Source: Candidatus Krumholzibacteriota bacterium (GTDB taxonomy: Bacteria; Krumholzibacteriota; Krumholzibacteriia; LZORAL124-64-63). Taken from it: a DNA stretch of 64,000 nt. The notes under the pieces were generated by a model, which was not told where the DNA came from, made no database searches, and worked only from the letters and a program-made list of their open reading frames with translations. Below are positions 28,101 through 38,684 of the stretch, in pieces. Within the stretch, counting starts at the first letter, position 1, and each line of letters opens with the position of its first letter. Where the stretch lies: positions 1,408,694-1,472,693 of the forward strand of contig JAKLEB010000001.1 in the NCBI GenBank assembly GCA_022711765.1. The letters run 5' to 3'. Both the position numbers and the translations under genes were made by a program.

Positions 28101-28629
28101 CGACCAGCCGGCGCTCGATTCGCTGCTCCGCCTGGGGCTGCGCACCTGGGGCGCCCTGGCGAGCCTCGCCGTGCCGCTGCGCGCGGCCGGCGATCTCGAC
28201 GAGCCCCTGTTCGACCGCCTGCAGGCGCGCGCGCGGGCCCTGCAGGCGTTCCTGAGCGCGCGGCGCCGCGGTCGCGGCCTTCCGGTCACGCGGGACGTCC
28301 TGAGCGAGGTGCCCCGAATCGGCGTGAAGCTCGACGAGCTGGCCGAGCTGGCCGAGTCTTGCGGCGGCGACGCGAGGCTGCTCGTCGCCGCGGTCCACGG
28401 CCCGCACCGGATCGCCGGCGTCGGGGAGCGGCTCGAGGTGCGCCTGCGCGAGCACCTGGCGTCGGTGGGTTGTCTGGACGATCGCCATCCGGCCGACCGC
28501 CAGGAGATCCTCGCGGTCGTGCTGGAGGCCTCGGCGGGCGGCCTCGCCGCGACCGAGCTCGCCGCGCTGGTCGACCGGTGGTGGCAGCTCACCGAGCCGC
28601 CGGCGCGACCGGCCGCGGCCGAGAGGTGA
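25150..28629 (+). CDS. YhaN/SbcC/Rad50-like ATPase with C-terminal extension
   Basis: A 1159-aa SMC-like ATPase. Walker A is GSNGSGKSS (31-39). A long Ala/Arg/Glu-rich coiled coil follows and is broken near residues 398-450 by two hydrophobic stretches; Bacillus YhaN is likewise membrane-associated. The ABC signature (ELSDGTRAQ) is near 835 and Walker B (LLLDEALTAAD) near 865. Unlike shorter YhaN proteins it goes on for about 230 more residues (about 930-1159), with helix-hairpin-like segments such as LLRLGLRTWGAL and VPRIGVKLDELAELA that may bind DNA. Its start sits inside the end of the metallophosphoesterase gene with its own AGGAG site. Together they form a DNA-repair or surveillance complex. 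Confidence 0.87.
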   Translation: MRLARLDVRRLPGLETPFPLEPAPGLTIVHGSNGSGKSSVCRAILGLLFPDGAVDAASAVRAVFARGERILHASREAAGTTRWTEDGDEVDPQIPAGPLVGAYRLGLLDLHHRAADRNEDDRLLTQEIRSRLAGGFDVEGLLESDELWIPARPIQNADLKIARERVEEIRVRQARIARDEDDRLPELSREIERCDAARRTLLALQAARQLQAADRRRAAAEARLRELPVQLPRLLGNEDERLDGIERRLAAADEARGAATAALAVARQALAACGFPSGPPDPQRLAVARKHLEAARDAARDLARRQEDLAGAERELAERAAHLLPGWPADRARVVMPAELREAEELLRRSAGAAARAEELSRLLARPEFADLDAGTSATAGVEVAFLLARWLAAGAAGDRAALVLAGIAAVAAVGLGAVLFAGGDPLAGGWSLAAGAVALGAAIRLGLRDRARAAARRRLQREFAATGQELPAAWTEAAVRDRFAGLVDHLAAQRHADLRRRWRDELAGEAERERRRRAESESRGRELGEAAGLAGNAGPIELVEFLRRVGEYHDAGVAAAGAAARARTADDRRAAALAEAGAILAECGVAGDLALPAAEAALVDLESRAARAREEMAAITAQGQRLAEATVRRDTEAAERARLFRELELAEGDRASLLALVERHAEFTQVRAELDAAIQLRAAAEVEVAGLDPVLGDLALQAAATSIDAIDREAAEAARQIARAPALHEEKGGIERELAQARGGAELEAALAARERARESERARREQARRNALARLLLQDVADEFRSATLPGVVERARLLFATFTRGAWQVSARRDGTLVATDTARQREHELDELSDGTRAQLLLAARLAFIEDLERGEPLPLLLDEALTAADPHRFRAIAEALAALVDGGRQVIVFTADPGVIGAWRDLLAELDATPARVLDLDAIGGRAALAPAAVRRPVALAPLPDPTLPPEQYAERLQAPRLDLHAEPTAAHLWHLLWDDQPALDSLLRLGLRTWGALASLAVPLRAAGDLDEPLFDRLQARARALQAFLSARRRGRGLPVTRDVLSEVPRIGVKLDELAELAESCGGDARLLVAAVHGPHRIAGVGERLEVRLREHLASVGCLDDRHPADRQEILAVVLEASAGGLAATELAALVDRWWQLTEPPARPAAAER

Positions 28630-28631
28630 CC

Positions 28632-29642
28632 ATGCTCGACGCCGTCGTCATCAACTCCGCGATGAGCGTGCTCTTCCTGGTCGCCCTGGCGTTCTGGGCC
28701 GACCGGTACGAGCGCGAGTCCGGACGGCTCCTCGTGGCGATCTTCTTCGCGAGCGTGCTCGCGACCGGCGCGTTCGCGCTGGTCAAGTGTCTGGCGCTCG
28801 GGCTCTGCGAGGACGGCGCGGTGGCGCCCATGGTCGACGCCTACGTGGTGACCGGCGCCGCCGAGGAGGCGCTGAAGTTCGCGATCCTCGCGGCCATCCT
28901 GCCCAGGCTGCGCAGTCTCGACGAGCCGATGGACGCGATCATCTACCTGGGCGTCGTCGCGCTCGGGTTCTCCTTCCACGAGAACGTCCAGTACTTCCTG
29001 CAGTTCACGGCCGAGGGCGGCCGCATCGCGCAGGAGACCGGCGACGCGACCGTCTACCGCGAGCAGCTCCGGTTCATCTTCCTGGTCCGGGCGATCCCGG
29101 CTCATCTGCTCTTCGACACCTGCGCCGCCGCGCTCCTCGGCTACGCGCTCCAGCGCGGCCGCCTCGCCTGGTGGCTCGTGCCGACCTACCTGCTGGCCTC
29201 GTTGCTGCACGGGACCTGGAACGTGCTGGCCGGCACGTTCGTGTTTCCGCTGTACGTCCTGTCGCTGCTGGCCGGCTCCGTCGCGGTCCTCCTCTGGGCC
29301 GTGCGCCGGTCGCCCTACCGGCGGCGCCAGTTCGAGCTCCAGCGCGAGCTGAAGCACACCGGGTTGGCGGACACCACCCTGCCGCGACGGCTGCTGCGGG
29401 CGATGCGCCGCACGAGCGGCGCGAGGCAGACCGAGCTGGCGTACCTCGTGCGGGCGGCGCTCGTCGACACGCCGGCCACGGCCGAGGCGCGGATCGCGGA
29501 CCTCATCGACGAGGAGAACCAGCTGAACGGGCCGGGGCTTCAGTTCGGGCAGTTCGTGGCGGGGATCCTGCTGGCGGGATTCTCGGCGGAGCTCGTCCTC
29601 GCCCTGGTCGTGATGGCGCTGGCCGGCACCAGCGTCACCTAG
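28632..29642 (+). CDS. PrsW-family intramembrane metalloprotease
   Basis: A 336-aa multi-helix membrane protein. All PrsW catalytic motifs are present: Glu78-Glu79 in AAEEALKF, Glu117-Asn118 in FHENVQYF, His158 in PAHLLFD and His193 in LLHGTWN. A cytoplasmic region of about 100 residues with a predicted helix bundle lies before the last helix. Members cleave membrane-anchored factors, for example the anti-sigma factor RsiW. The ATG lies 2 bp after the ATPase stop, using GAGAGG across the junction, so it is translationally coupled to the nuclease-ATPase pair. That link is unusual and suggests the ATPase complex is membrane-bound or that the protease regulates it. Confidence 0.9.
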   Translation: MLDAVVINSAMSVLFLVALAFWADRYERESGRLLVAIFFASVLATGAFALVKCLALGLCEDGAVAPMVDAYVVTGAAEEALKFAILAAILPRLRSLDEPMDAIIYLGVVALGFSFHENVQYFLQFTAEGGRIAQETGDATVYREQLRFIFLVRAIPAHLLFDTCAAALLGYALQRGRLAWWLVPTYLLASLLHGTWNVLAGTFVFPLYVLSLLAGSVAVLLWAVRRSPYRRRQFELQRELKHTGLADTTLPRRLLRAMRRTSGARQTELAYLVRAALVDTPATAEARIADLIDEENQLNGPGLQFGQFVAGILLAGFSAELVLALVVMALAGTSVT

Positions 29643-29660
29643 CGGCGAGGCAGGGAGACG

Positions 29661-29981
29661 CTAGGGGTTCTTCATCATCGCCATCTGATCCTCCAGGCGC
29701 TCGACCAGGATCTGGCGGGTCAGGGCGCAGGCCTCGCTGATCCGGTCCGACCTCAGGCTGTAGAAGACGTTGATGCCGTCGCGCCGCGTCGTGACCACGC
29801 CGGCCTGCCGCAGTACCGCCAAGTGCTGGCTGGTATTGGCCTTGGGGATCTCGAGCTGATCCGCGAGGGCGTTCACCGTGATCTCGCCCTCCGCTTTCAG
29901 GATGTCGAGGATCTCGAGCCGCTTCGGGTTGGAGAGGGTCTTGCAGAGTTGCGCCTGCATCTCGTAGAGCTTTCGATCCAT
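29661..29981 (-). CDS. ArsR-family transcriptional regulator
   Basis: A 106-aa winged-helix regulator with HTH region EIPKANTSQHLAVLRQAGVV. It has only two cysteines, near the N-terminus (LCKTL) and near residue 87 (ACALTRQ), and neither forms the classic metal motif. That resembles redox- or sulfide-sensing ArsR members such as BigR/SqrR, but the matching cysteine pair is not certain. The start ATG has GGAGG 8 bases upstream. It has its own promoter and a perfect palindrome between promoter and gene. The gene lies downstream of ispH and is convergent with prsW. Confidence 0.85.
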   Translation of the reverse strand: MDRKLYEMQAQLCKTLSNPKRLEILDILKAEGEITVNALADQLEIPKANTSQHLAVLRQAGVVTTRRDGINVFYSLRSDRISEACALTRQILVERLEDQMAMMKNP

Positions 29982-30005
29982 GACGGGATCCTCCGGACGC
30001 GCGAT

Positions 30006-30028
30006 GGGGTGGACACCGTGTCCACCCC
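30006..30028. promoter_or_regulatory. Perfect 23-bp palindrome, likely operator
   Basis: GGGGTGGACAC (30006-30016) and its exact complement GTGTCCACCCC (30018-30028) flank a single C. It overlaps the predicted transcription start of the ArsR gene, just below the -10 at 30032-30037, where an autorepressor would bind. In RNA it would form a strong hairpin in the leader. Confidence 0.6.
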
Positions 30029-30031
30029 TGG

Positions 30032-30059
30032 ACGATACATGAAAACTGCATAATGTCAA
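30032..30059 (-). promoter_or_regulatory. Promoter of the ArsR regulator at 29661-29981
   Basis: On the minus strand a perfect TTGACA (30054-30059) and TATCGT (30032-30037) are 16 bases apart, in an AT-rich spot between ispH and the regulator. Confidence 0.55.
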
Positions 30060-30073
30060 AGATGCAAAGATTC

Positions 30074-31039
30074 TTAACTGTCCGGTGTACCGGCCGTCCG
30101 CGAGAGGATCGCCAGCTCCGCCGGCATCTTGAATCTCACGTTCTCGGCCGCTCCCTCGACCTCGCAGGGCCGCCAGCCCGCGCCGGCCAGCTTCGCGGCG
30201 ACCTCCTGCAGCACGCGCTCGGGGGCCGACGCGCCGGCCGTCAGGCCGAGTCGCGCGTGAGCGGCGAACGCCCGCGGATCGACCTCGCTCGCGCCGTCGA
30301 CGAGCGTCGCCCCGGCGCCGCGCCGGCGCGCGACCTCGCACAGCCGCACGCTGTTGCTGCTGTTCGTCGAGCCGACCACGATCACGTGAGTGGCGCCGCG
30401 ATCGACGATGTCCTTGACGGCGTCCTGGCGGTTCGTGGTGGCGTAGCAGATGTCGTCCTTGCCGGGGCGCAGGAGGTTGGGAAACCTCGCCTGCAGGGCC
30501 GCGATGATGGCGGCGGTCTCGTCGATCCCGAGCGTGGTCTGGGTGACGTAGGCGATCTCGGCGTCGGCCGGCAGGTCGAGCGCCGCGACGTCGCCGACCG
30601 TCTCGACGAGCCGGACGAGCCCCGGCGCCTCGCCCATGGTCCCGATGACCTCGTCGTGGCCGGCGTGTCCGATCAGGACGATCGGACGCCCGGCGCGGGC
30701 GTGGTCGAGAACGCTGCGGTGGACGCGGGTGACGAGAGGACAGGTGGCGTCCACCGTCCGCAGGCCGCGCCTCGCCGCCTCTTCGCGCACCGCGGGCGCG
30801 ATGCCGTGGGCGCTGAACACGACCAGCGCGCCGTCCGGCGCTTCGGACAGCTCCTCGATGAAGACGACCCCGCGCGCGCGGAACCCCTGGACGACGGACT
30901 GGTTGTGGACGATCTCCTTGCGCACGTACAACGGGGTGCCGTGGAGCTCGAGCAGGCGCTCGACCACACCCACCGCGCGCTCCACCCCCGCGCAGAAGCC
31001 CCGCGGCCGCGCGATGAGCAGTTGCCTGTCGTCTTGCAC
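30074..31039 (-). CDS. ispH: 4-hydroxy-3-methylbut-2-enyl diphosphate reductase
   Basis: A 321-aa [4Fe-4S] enzyme that makes IPP and DMAPP in the last step of the MEP isoprenoid pathway. The three cluster cysteines are Cys16 (RGFCAGVERAV), Cys100 (DATCPLVTRVH) and Cys198 (DICYATTNRQD), with HNQSVV and SAHGIAP motifs. The start is GTG with AAAGGAG 11 bases upstream; the open frame extends upstream but without family homology. Length is typical. It is divergent from the DUF2892-efflux operon across 177 bp. Confidence 0.96.
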   Translation of the reverse strand: MQDDRQLLIARPRGFCAGVERAVGVVERLLELHGTPLYVRKEIVHNQSVVQGFRARGVVFIEELSEAPDGALVVFSAHGIAPAVREEAARRGLRTVDATCPLVTRVHRSVLDHARAGRPIVLIGHAGHDEVIGTMGEAPGLVRLVETVGDVAALDLPADAEIAYVTQTTLGIDETAAIIAALQARFPNLLRPGKDDICYATTNRQDAVKDIVDRGATHVIVVGSTNSSNSVRLCEVARRRGAGATLVDGASEVDPRAFAAHARLGLTAGASAPERVLQEVAAKLAGAGWRPCEVEGAAENVRFKMPAELAILSRTAGTPDS

Positions 31040-31137
31040 GATCGATCCCGCTCCTTTGCCCCTCCACCGGATCCCGCCGCCAAGTAAACCCCGACCGGCG
31101 GCGCCCACAAGCGCTGGTCACCCGCGCGATTTTTTCC

Positions 31138-31170
31138 TTGCACCGTAGAAAATCTAGTGTAGAATATCTA
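31138..31170 (+). promoter_or_regulatory. Efflux-operon promoter with two tandem TAGA-N3-TCTA sites
   Basis: TTGCAC (31138-31143) and TAGAAT (31160-31165) are 16 bases apart. Two 12-bp direct repeats (31145-31156 and 31159-31170, 11 of 12 bases equal) each contain the dyad TAGA-N3-TCTA. One lies in the spacer and one covers the -10, 14 bp centre to centre, so two regulator dimers could bind cooperatively and block transcription. Confidence 0.65.
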
Positions 31171-31216
31171 TTGTTTAGAAACTTCGAAATCGTATATCTT
31201 CCAGAAGGAGTCCGCC

Positions 31217-31429
31217 ATGACCATCGACCGCTGGTTGCGTGCCATCGCCGGGACGTTCGTGATGCTCAGCGTGGCGCTCGCCGTCACGATCAGCCCGAAG
31301 TGGCTCTACTTCACCGCGTTCGTCGGCCTGAACCTCTTCCAGAGCGCGTTCACCGGCTGGTGCCCCATGATCGCGATCCTGCACAAGCTCGGCGTCCCTG
31401 ACCTGGCCGCCGCCGGCCGCAATCGCTGA
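31217..31429 (+). CDS. DUF2892-family small membrane protein
   Basis: A 70-aa inner-membrane protein with two helices. It matches the DUF2892/YgaP-type membrane module: [12 protein letters not shown] at the start and [17 protein letters not shown] near the end, with a conserved Cys. The start has AAGGAG 6 bases upstream. In other bacteria the module is fused or linked to rhodanese and sulfur-handling proteins. It heads the TolC-MFP-RND operon, suggesting this efflux system responds to sulfide, thiol or metal stress (inference). Confidence 0.85.
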   Translation: MTIDRWLRAIAGTFVMLSVALAVTISPKWLYFTAFVGLNLFQSAFTGWCPMIAILHKLGVPDLAAAGRNR

Positions 31430-31438
31430 GGTGACCCC

Positions 31439-32869
31439 ATGATCCGACCGTCCCCCGTGCTGTCCGCGGCCCGTGTCGTCCTGATCGCGGGAATCGTGGC
31501 GGGCGCGACCGTCGCGCCGGGGCAGACCGCCGCACCGGCGATCGCGACGCCCACGCCGGCGGATGCGACCCGCCTGGGCGAGGTCCGCGGAGACACCCTC
31601 ATCGTGTCGCTCGAGCGGCTGGTCGACGCCGCGCTCGAGCGCAACGAGATGCTGCTGGCGAGCGGCGCCTGGGTCGACGCCGCCCGTGCTCAGGCCACCG
31701 GCGCCTGGTCCGGCTTCCTGCCGCGCGTCTCCGTGAGCGAGTTCTTCCTGCGCTCGGACGACCCGCTGATGGCCTTCGGCTTCAAGCTGAACAACCGCAA
31801 CGTGCAGGCCGCGGACTTCGCTCCCGACCGCCTGAACGACCCCGGCGAGACCGACAGCTGGGTCACCCGGCTGCAGCTCTTGCAGCCGATCTTCAACGGC
31901 GGCATGGAGTGGAACGGCAAGGCCGCCGCGAACGCCGCGAGCCGCGCCGCCGTCTTCGACCATGCGCGCGCTCGCGAGACCACCGTCCTGCAGGCGGTCG
32001 AGGCTTACGAGGGCCTCGCGCTGGCGCTGTCGTACCGCGGCGTGGTCGAGGCCGCGATCGTGAGCGCCGAGGCGCACGAGCGCCAGGCACGGTCGCTTCT
32101 CGAGGCGGAGATGGCGACCGAGGCGGACTTGCTGCAGGCGAGGGTGTTCCTCAGCAGGCTCCGGCAGCAGCGGATCATCGTCACCAATCAGGTCGCCGCG
32201 GCCGGCGAGGCGATCCGCCTGTTGACGGCGATCGAGACGCCGCTCGCGCTCGCAGCCGAGCCCGGGCCGGTGCGGAGCGACCCCGGCGACCTGCCCGCCG
32301 CGGGCGACGTCCGGCAGCGCAGCGACCTCGAGGCGCGCCGCTTCGAGGCGGTCGCGGCCGGCAAACTCGTCGGCGTGGCGACGGGCGCGATGCTGCCCCA
32401 CGTGAACCTGAGCCTGCAGCGCGACTACTACAGCCAGTCGGACATCTTCGGCAGCGACGCCAAGAGCTGGGGCCTGGGCGTGTACGCGACCTGGGACCTG
32501 TTCAAGGGTCTGCAGGACATCGGGGACCTGCGCCGCGCCAGGGCCCAGGGACGCGCCGCCGAGCACCGTTACCAGTTCGAGCTGCGGCGCGCGCAGCACG
32601 AGGCGCACCAGGCCTGGCGGGACGCCGCGGCGGCCCGCGACCGGATCGCTGTCGCCGAGGACGCCGTCGAGGCCGCCCGCGCATCGCTGCGGATCGTCGC
32701 CAACCAGTACCGAGAAGGCCTCGCGAGCATGGTCGACCTCCTGGACGTCCAGACCGCCGCCACCCAGGCCGAGGGCGATCTCGTCCAGGCCCGCCACGAC
32801 TACCGGGTCGATCTGGCCCGGCTCGCCCACGCCGCCGGGAGCGGCATCCCCGAGGGAGGGATCCAGTGA
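31439..32869 (+). CDS. TolC-family outer-membrane efflux protein
   Basis: A 476-aa outer-membrane channel of a tripartite pump. A signal peptide covers about residues 1-35. Two repeats of long coiled-coil helices follow, with LPRVSVSEFF, LQLLQPIFNGG and GVYATWDLFKGLQD as typical strand and turn positions. The C-terminal repeat ends in YREGLASMVDLLDVQ, the usual TolC end motif. The start has GAGGTGACCCC, overlapping the preceding stop. The gene overlaps the MFP gene by 4 bp. Confidence 0.92.
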   Translation: MIRPSPVLSAARVVLIAGIVAGATVAPGQTAAPAIATPTPADATRLGEVRGDTLIVSLERLVDAALERNEMLLASGAWVDAARAQATGAWSGFLPRVSVSEFFLRSDDPLMAFGFKLNNRNVQAADFAPDRLNDPGETDSWVTRLQLLQPIFNGGMEWNGKAAANAASRAAVFDHARARETTVLQAVEAYEGLALALSYRGVVEAAIVSAEAHERQARSLLEAEMATEADLLQARVFLSRLRQQRIIVTNQVAAAGEAIRLLTAIETPLALAAEPGPVRSDPGDLPAAGDVRQRSDLEARRFEAVAAGKLVGVATGAMLPHVNLSLQRDYYSQSDIFGSDAKSWGLGVYATWDLFKGLQDIGDLRRARAQGRAAEHRYQFELRRAQHEAHQAWRDAAAARDRIAVAEDAVEAARASLRIVANQYREGLASMVDLLDVQTAATQAEGDLVQARHDYRVDLARLAHAAGSGIPEGGIQ

Positions 32870-33957
32870 GCACGCTGCAGTCCATCGGTCGCGCCCGCCG
32901 GACGGCCGGCGCTCTGTTCGTGGTCGTGAGCATCGCCGCCGTCGGCTGCGGCCGCGACGACGAGCCGGCCAGCTACCAGCCCAAGGAGGTCCGCGCGGAC
33001 CTCGTGACCGCCGCCCGCACGACCGTGCCGCGCACGGTGCTGGCGACGGGCGAACTCGAGGCCCGCAACGCGGTCGAGGTGTCGACGCGCCTGATGGGCC
33101 AGGTCCGCGAGGTCCTGGTGCGCGAGGGCGACACGGTCACCGCCGGCCAGTGCCTGGTGCGCATCGACGACACGGACATCGTGGCCCGCAAGCAGCAGGC
33201 GGACGCGGCGATCGCGGAGGCTCGGGCCGTCCTGGAGAATGCGGAGACCAATCTGGCGCGGTTCGAGCGCCTGTATGCCGAGAGTTCCGTCTCGAAGGCC
33301 CAGCTCGACGAGGTGCGGACCGGCCGCGACCGCGCCCTGGCGACCGTCCAGCGCGCGGAAGCCGGCCTGGCCGAGGTCGACGTCCAGCTCGGCTACCTGC
33401 GCATCAAGGCGCCGGCCGGTGGCACGGTCACGCGCCGCCTGGTCGATCCCGGCGACATGGCCAGCCCGGGCATGCCGCTCGTGATGCTCGAGCAGACCGG
33501 CGTGATGAAGGTACGAGCGGGGATCGGCGAGAAGGACGTCGACCTCGTGAACGTGGGCGCCGAGGTCCGCGTCAAGGTCACCTCGCTGGACCAGGCCGTC
33601 TACACGGTGCCGGTCGCCAGGATCATCCCGTCGGCGAATCCCCAGAGCCGCACCTTCGACCTCGAGGCGTACATCCCCAACGAGGATGGCCGCCTGCGGA
33701 CCGGCATGTTCGCCCGCGTCGAGGTGGCCGTCGGTTCCCGCGACGCCGTGCTCGTGCCCGCCGAGGCGCTGCACGCGCGCGGCCAGCTCACCGGCGTGTG
33801 GATCGTCGACGACACCAGCACCGCCCACCTGCGCTGGATTCGCAGCGGCCGCGCGATCGGCGACGAAGTCGAGGTGCTCTCGGGCCTCCAGGGCGGCGAG
33901 GTCCTGGTCCTGAGGGCCGATCTGCCCCTGGTCGAGGGCGACAAGGTGGTGAAGTAA
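32866..33957 (+). CDS. RND efflux periplasmic adaptor (membrane fusion protein), lipoprotein
   Basis: A 363-aa HlyD/AcrA-type adaptor. The GTG start overlaps the TolC stop (GTGA). Lipobox Ala-Val-Gly-Cys ends at Cys28. It has the lipoyl/barrel-sandwich halves (VSTRLMGQVREVLVREGD; APAGGTVTRRLVDPGD), the coiled-coil hairpin between them, and the beta-barrel region ending VPAEALHARG. It connects the RND pump to TolC in the periplasm. Confidence 0.92.
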   Translation: MSTLQSIGRARRTAGALFVVVSIAAVGCGRDDEPASYQPKEVRADLVTAARTTVPRTVLATGELEARNAVEVSTRLMGQVREVLVREGDTVTAGQCLVRIDDTDIVARKQQADAAIAEARAVLENAETNLARFERLYAESSVSKAQLDEVRTGRDRALATVQRAEAGLAEVDVQLGYLRIKAPAGGTVTRRLVDPGDMASPGMPLVMLEQTGVMKVRAGIGEKDVDLVNVGAEVRVKVTSLDQAVYTVPVARIIPSANPQSRTFDLEAYIPNEDGRLRTGMFARVEVAVGSRDAVLVPAEALHARGQLTGVWIVDDTSTAHLRWIRSGRAIGDEVEVLSGLQGGEVLVLRADLPLVEGDKVVK

Positions 33958-33958
33958 C

Positions 33959-37225
<3,267 letters not shown>

Positions 37226-37553
37226 CGCCGGCGACCTCGGTTCCGACCGCGACCACCGCAGCGGCCTCCGCCAACGCGGCAGAGGCCGGCGCCGGCACGT
37301 TGAACCCGGCTGGATCCGCGGAGGGAGCGGTCGCGCAGAAGCTAATGCAAGGGAACACTTTGCGCGGGCGCGCCGCGGCCGTGGCCGGATGCGTCCGACC
37401 GGCCGCCATTTTAAAAATTGCTACCGATTAGCCGCGACCGTATATTCATCTCTGATACGCGTGTTCATTAGAAGCACGGCGTGTCGGTTTCTCCCTCCAA
37501 TCCCCCACCGGCATGCCGTCCCGGCCGGGATTCGCTCCCGGCCGGTCTTATTT
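37226..37553. other. 328-base gap holding promoter, candidate sRNA and terminator
   Basis: Between the RND gene and the convergent thioredoxin-TPR gene. The first 180 bases are ordinary GC-rich sequence with no recognisable gene. From about 37410 the sequence turns AT-rich and contains a promoter-like element and a strong terminator, each listed separately. No protein-coding gene is seen. Confidence 0.6.
37418..37446 (+). promoter_or_regulatory. Orphan promoter upstream of a terminator
   Basis: TTGCTA (37418-37423) and TATATT (37441-37446) are spaced by 17 bases; the -10 matches 5 of 6. No coding start follows before the terminator about 75 bases away. Confidence 0.5.
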
Positions 37554-37554
37554 T
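37453..37554 (+). ncRNA. Candidate small RNA of about 100 nt
   Basis: Inferred from a promoter (37418-37446) and an intrinsic terminator (37521-37554) with no gene between. The interval contains an unpaired-looking C-rich run (CTCCCTCCAATCCCCC, from about 37491) that could pair with Shine-Dalgarno sequences, a common feature of regulatory small RNAs. No known RNA family is recognised. Confidence 0.35.
37521..37554 (+). terminator. Rho-independent terminator
   Basis: A perfect 10-bp stem, CCGGCCGGGA (37521-37530) with TCCCGGCCGG (37536-37545), a TTCGC loop, then TCTTATTTT. It ends plus-strand transcription just before the convergent gene. Confidence 0.8.
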
Positions 37555-38684
37555 CACTCCCCGTGGATCGCCGCCTCGAGGATGAGTTCGCGCTGCTGCG
37601 GCCAGCGTGGATCCACCGGCGCTGCGGCCATCGCGCGCCGGATCCAGAGCATCGCCTCCGGATACCGGCGCCGCTGGCGCAGCACGTCGGCCAGAGCCGC
37701 GAGCGCGTCCGCGTCGGTGCGATCGGTCAGGGCGACGGCGCGGCGCGCTGCCGCCTCGGCCTCGGCCAGAGCCGTGTCGCCGAGCGCGAGCGAACGGGCG
37801 GCGGCGGCGCGCGCGAATTCCACCAGCGCGTCGGCCCGGACCGGCTCGATGAACGCCGCCTCGCGCAATGCTGCGACCGCGCCCAGCGAGTCGCCGCTCT
37901 CGCGACGGCACGCCGCCAGCATCTGCCAGCTGACCCGCGGGAAGGCATGGTCGGACCTGGTCTCGACCAGGCGCTCGAGGACAGCGACCCCGGCGCCGGG
38001 CTCGCCCCGCCGCCGGTGGATGTCCGCCAGCGCCCGCGCGCCTTCGGCGACGAGGGTCTCCGGCACCGCCGCGGCATCCTGCCACGCCCCCGCGAGCAAC
38101 CTCGTCGCCGCGTCGAAGTCGAGCGATTCGTAGCAACGCAGGCCCAGCTCGATCTGGAGCCGCCGGTCGAGAGGCGAGGCGGCGAGCTGTTGCTCGAGGG
38201 CCGCGCGAGTCCCCTCGCCGCTGCGGAACCGGGCGAGGTCCCGCAGCAGCAGGCGACGGCTGCGATAGCCGCGGATCCGCTCGATCTCGCCGCCCCCGGG
38301 AGCCAGCATCACGAAGGTCGGCACCGTGGCGATCCGGAAGCTGTCCGCGACGGCCCGGCCGGCCTCGTTCTCGAGATCGAGGCGGACGAGCTCGTAACGG
38401 GCGAACTCCTCGCGGCCGGCCGGATTCGCGAAGACCTCCTTCTCCATGAGCTTGCACGGACCGCACCAGGGCGCGGTGAAGTAGAGCAGAACGGGCCGGC
38501 CGCCGCCCGGGGGCAGTAGCTGGTCGACCGGAGGATTGTCGCGCCAGGCGAGGCCGGCGGCCGGCGGCGCGCCAGGCGGCTCGGCGGCGCCGGACGTCCC
38601 GGCGCCGGCGGGCGCGGCGGCGGGCGCGGCCGCGGCGAGCGAAGCGCACGCGAACGCCAGCCCGAGCGCGCGTGAACGGATCAT
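37554..38684 (-). CDS. Exported thioredoxin-like protein with TPR-type repeats
   Basis: A 376-aa protein. A signal peptide (about residues 1-28) is followed by a Pro/Ala-rich linker. The thioredoxin domain spans about residues 50-165, with Cys74-Gly-Pro-Cys77 in APWCGPCKLMEKEVF and cis-proline in TVPTFVML. Residues about 175-370 are helical repeats of the tetratricopeptide kind. The start ATG overlaps the stop of the lipoprotein gene upstream (ATGA). A fused DsbE-like thioredoxin and TPR region suggests reduction or folding of exported protein partners. Confidence 0.85.
   Translation of the reverse strand: MIRSRALGLAFACASLAAAAPAAAPAGAGTSGAAEPPGAPPAAGLAWRDNPPVDQLLPPGGGRPVLLYFTAPWCGPCKLMEKEVFANPAGREEFARYELVRLDLENEAGRAVADSFRIATVPTFVMLAPGGGEIERIRGYRSRRLLLRDLARFRSGEGTRAALEQQLAASPLDRRLQIELGLRCYESLDFDAATRLLAGAWQDAAAVPETLVAEGARALADIHRRRGEPGAGVAVLERLVETRSDHAFPRVSWQMLAACRRESGDSLGAVAALREAAFIEPVRADALVEFARAAAARSLALGDTALAEAEAAARRAVALTDRTDADALAALADVLRQRRRYPEAMLWIRRAMAAAPVDPRWPQQRELILEAAIHGE

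Noticed and set aside
29823..30053. Plus-strand 76-codon frame across the ArsR promoter
   Set aside because: It has no ribosome site and lies opposite a recognised regulator.
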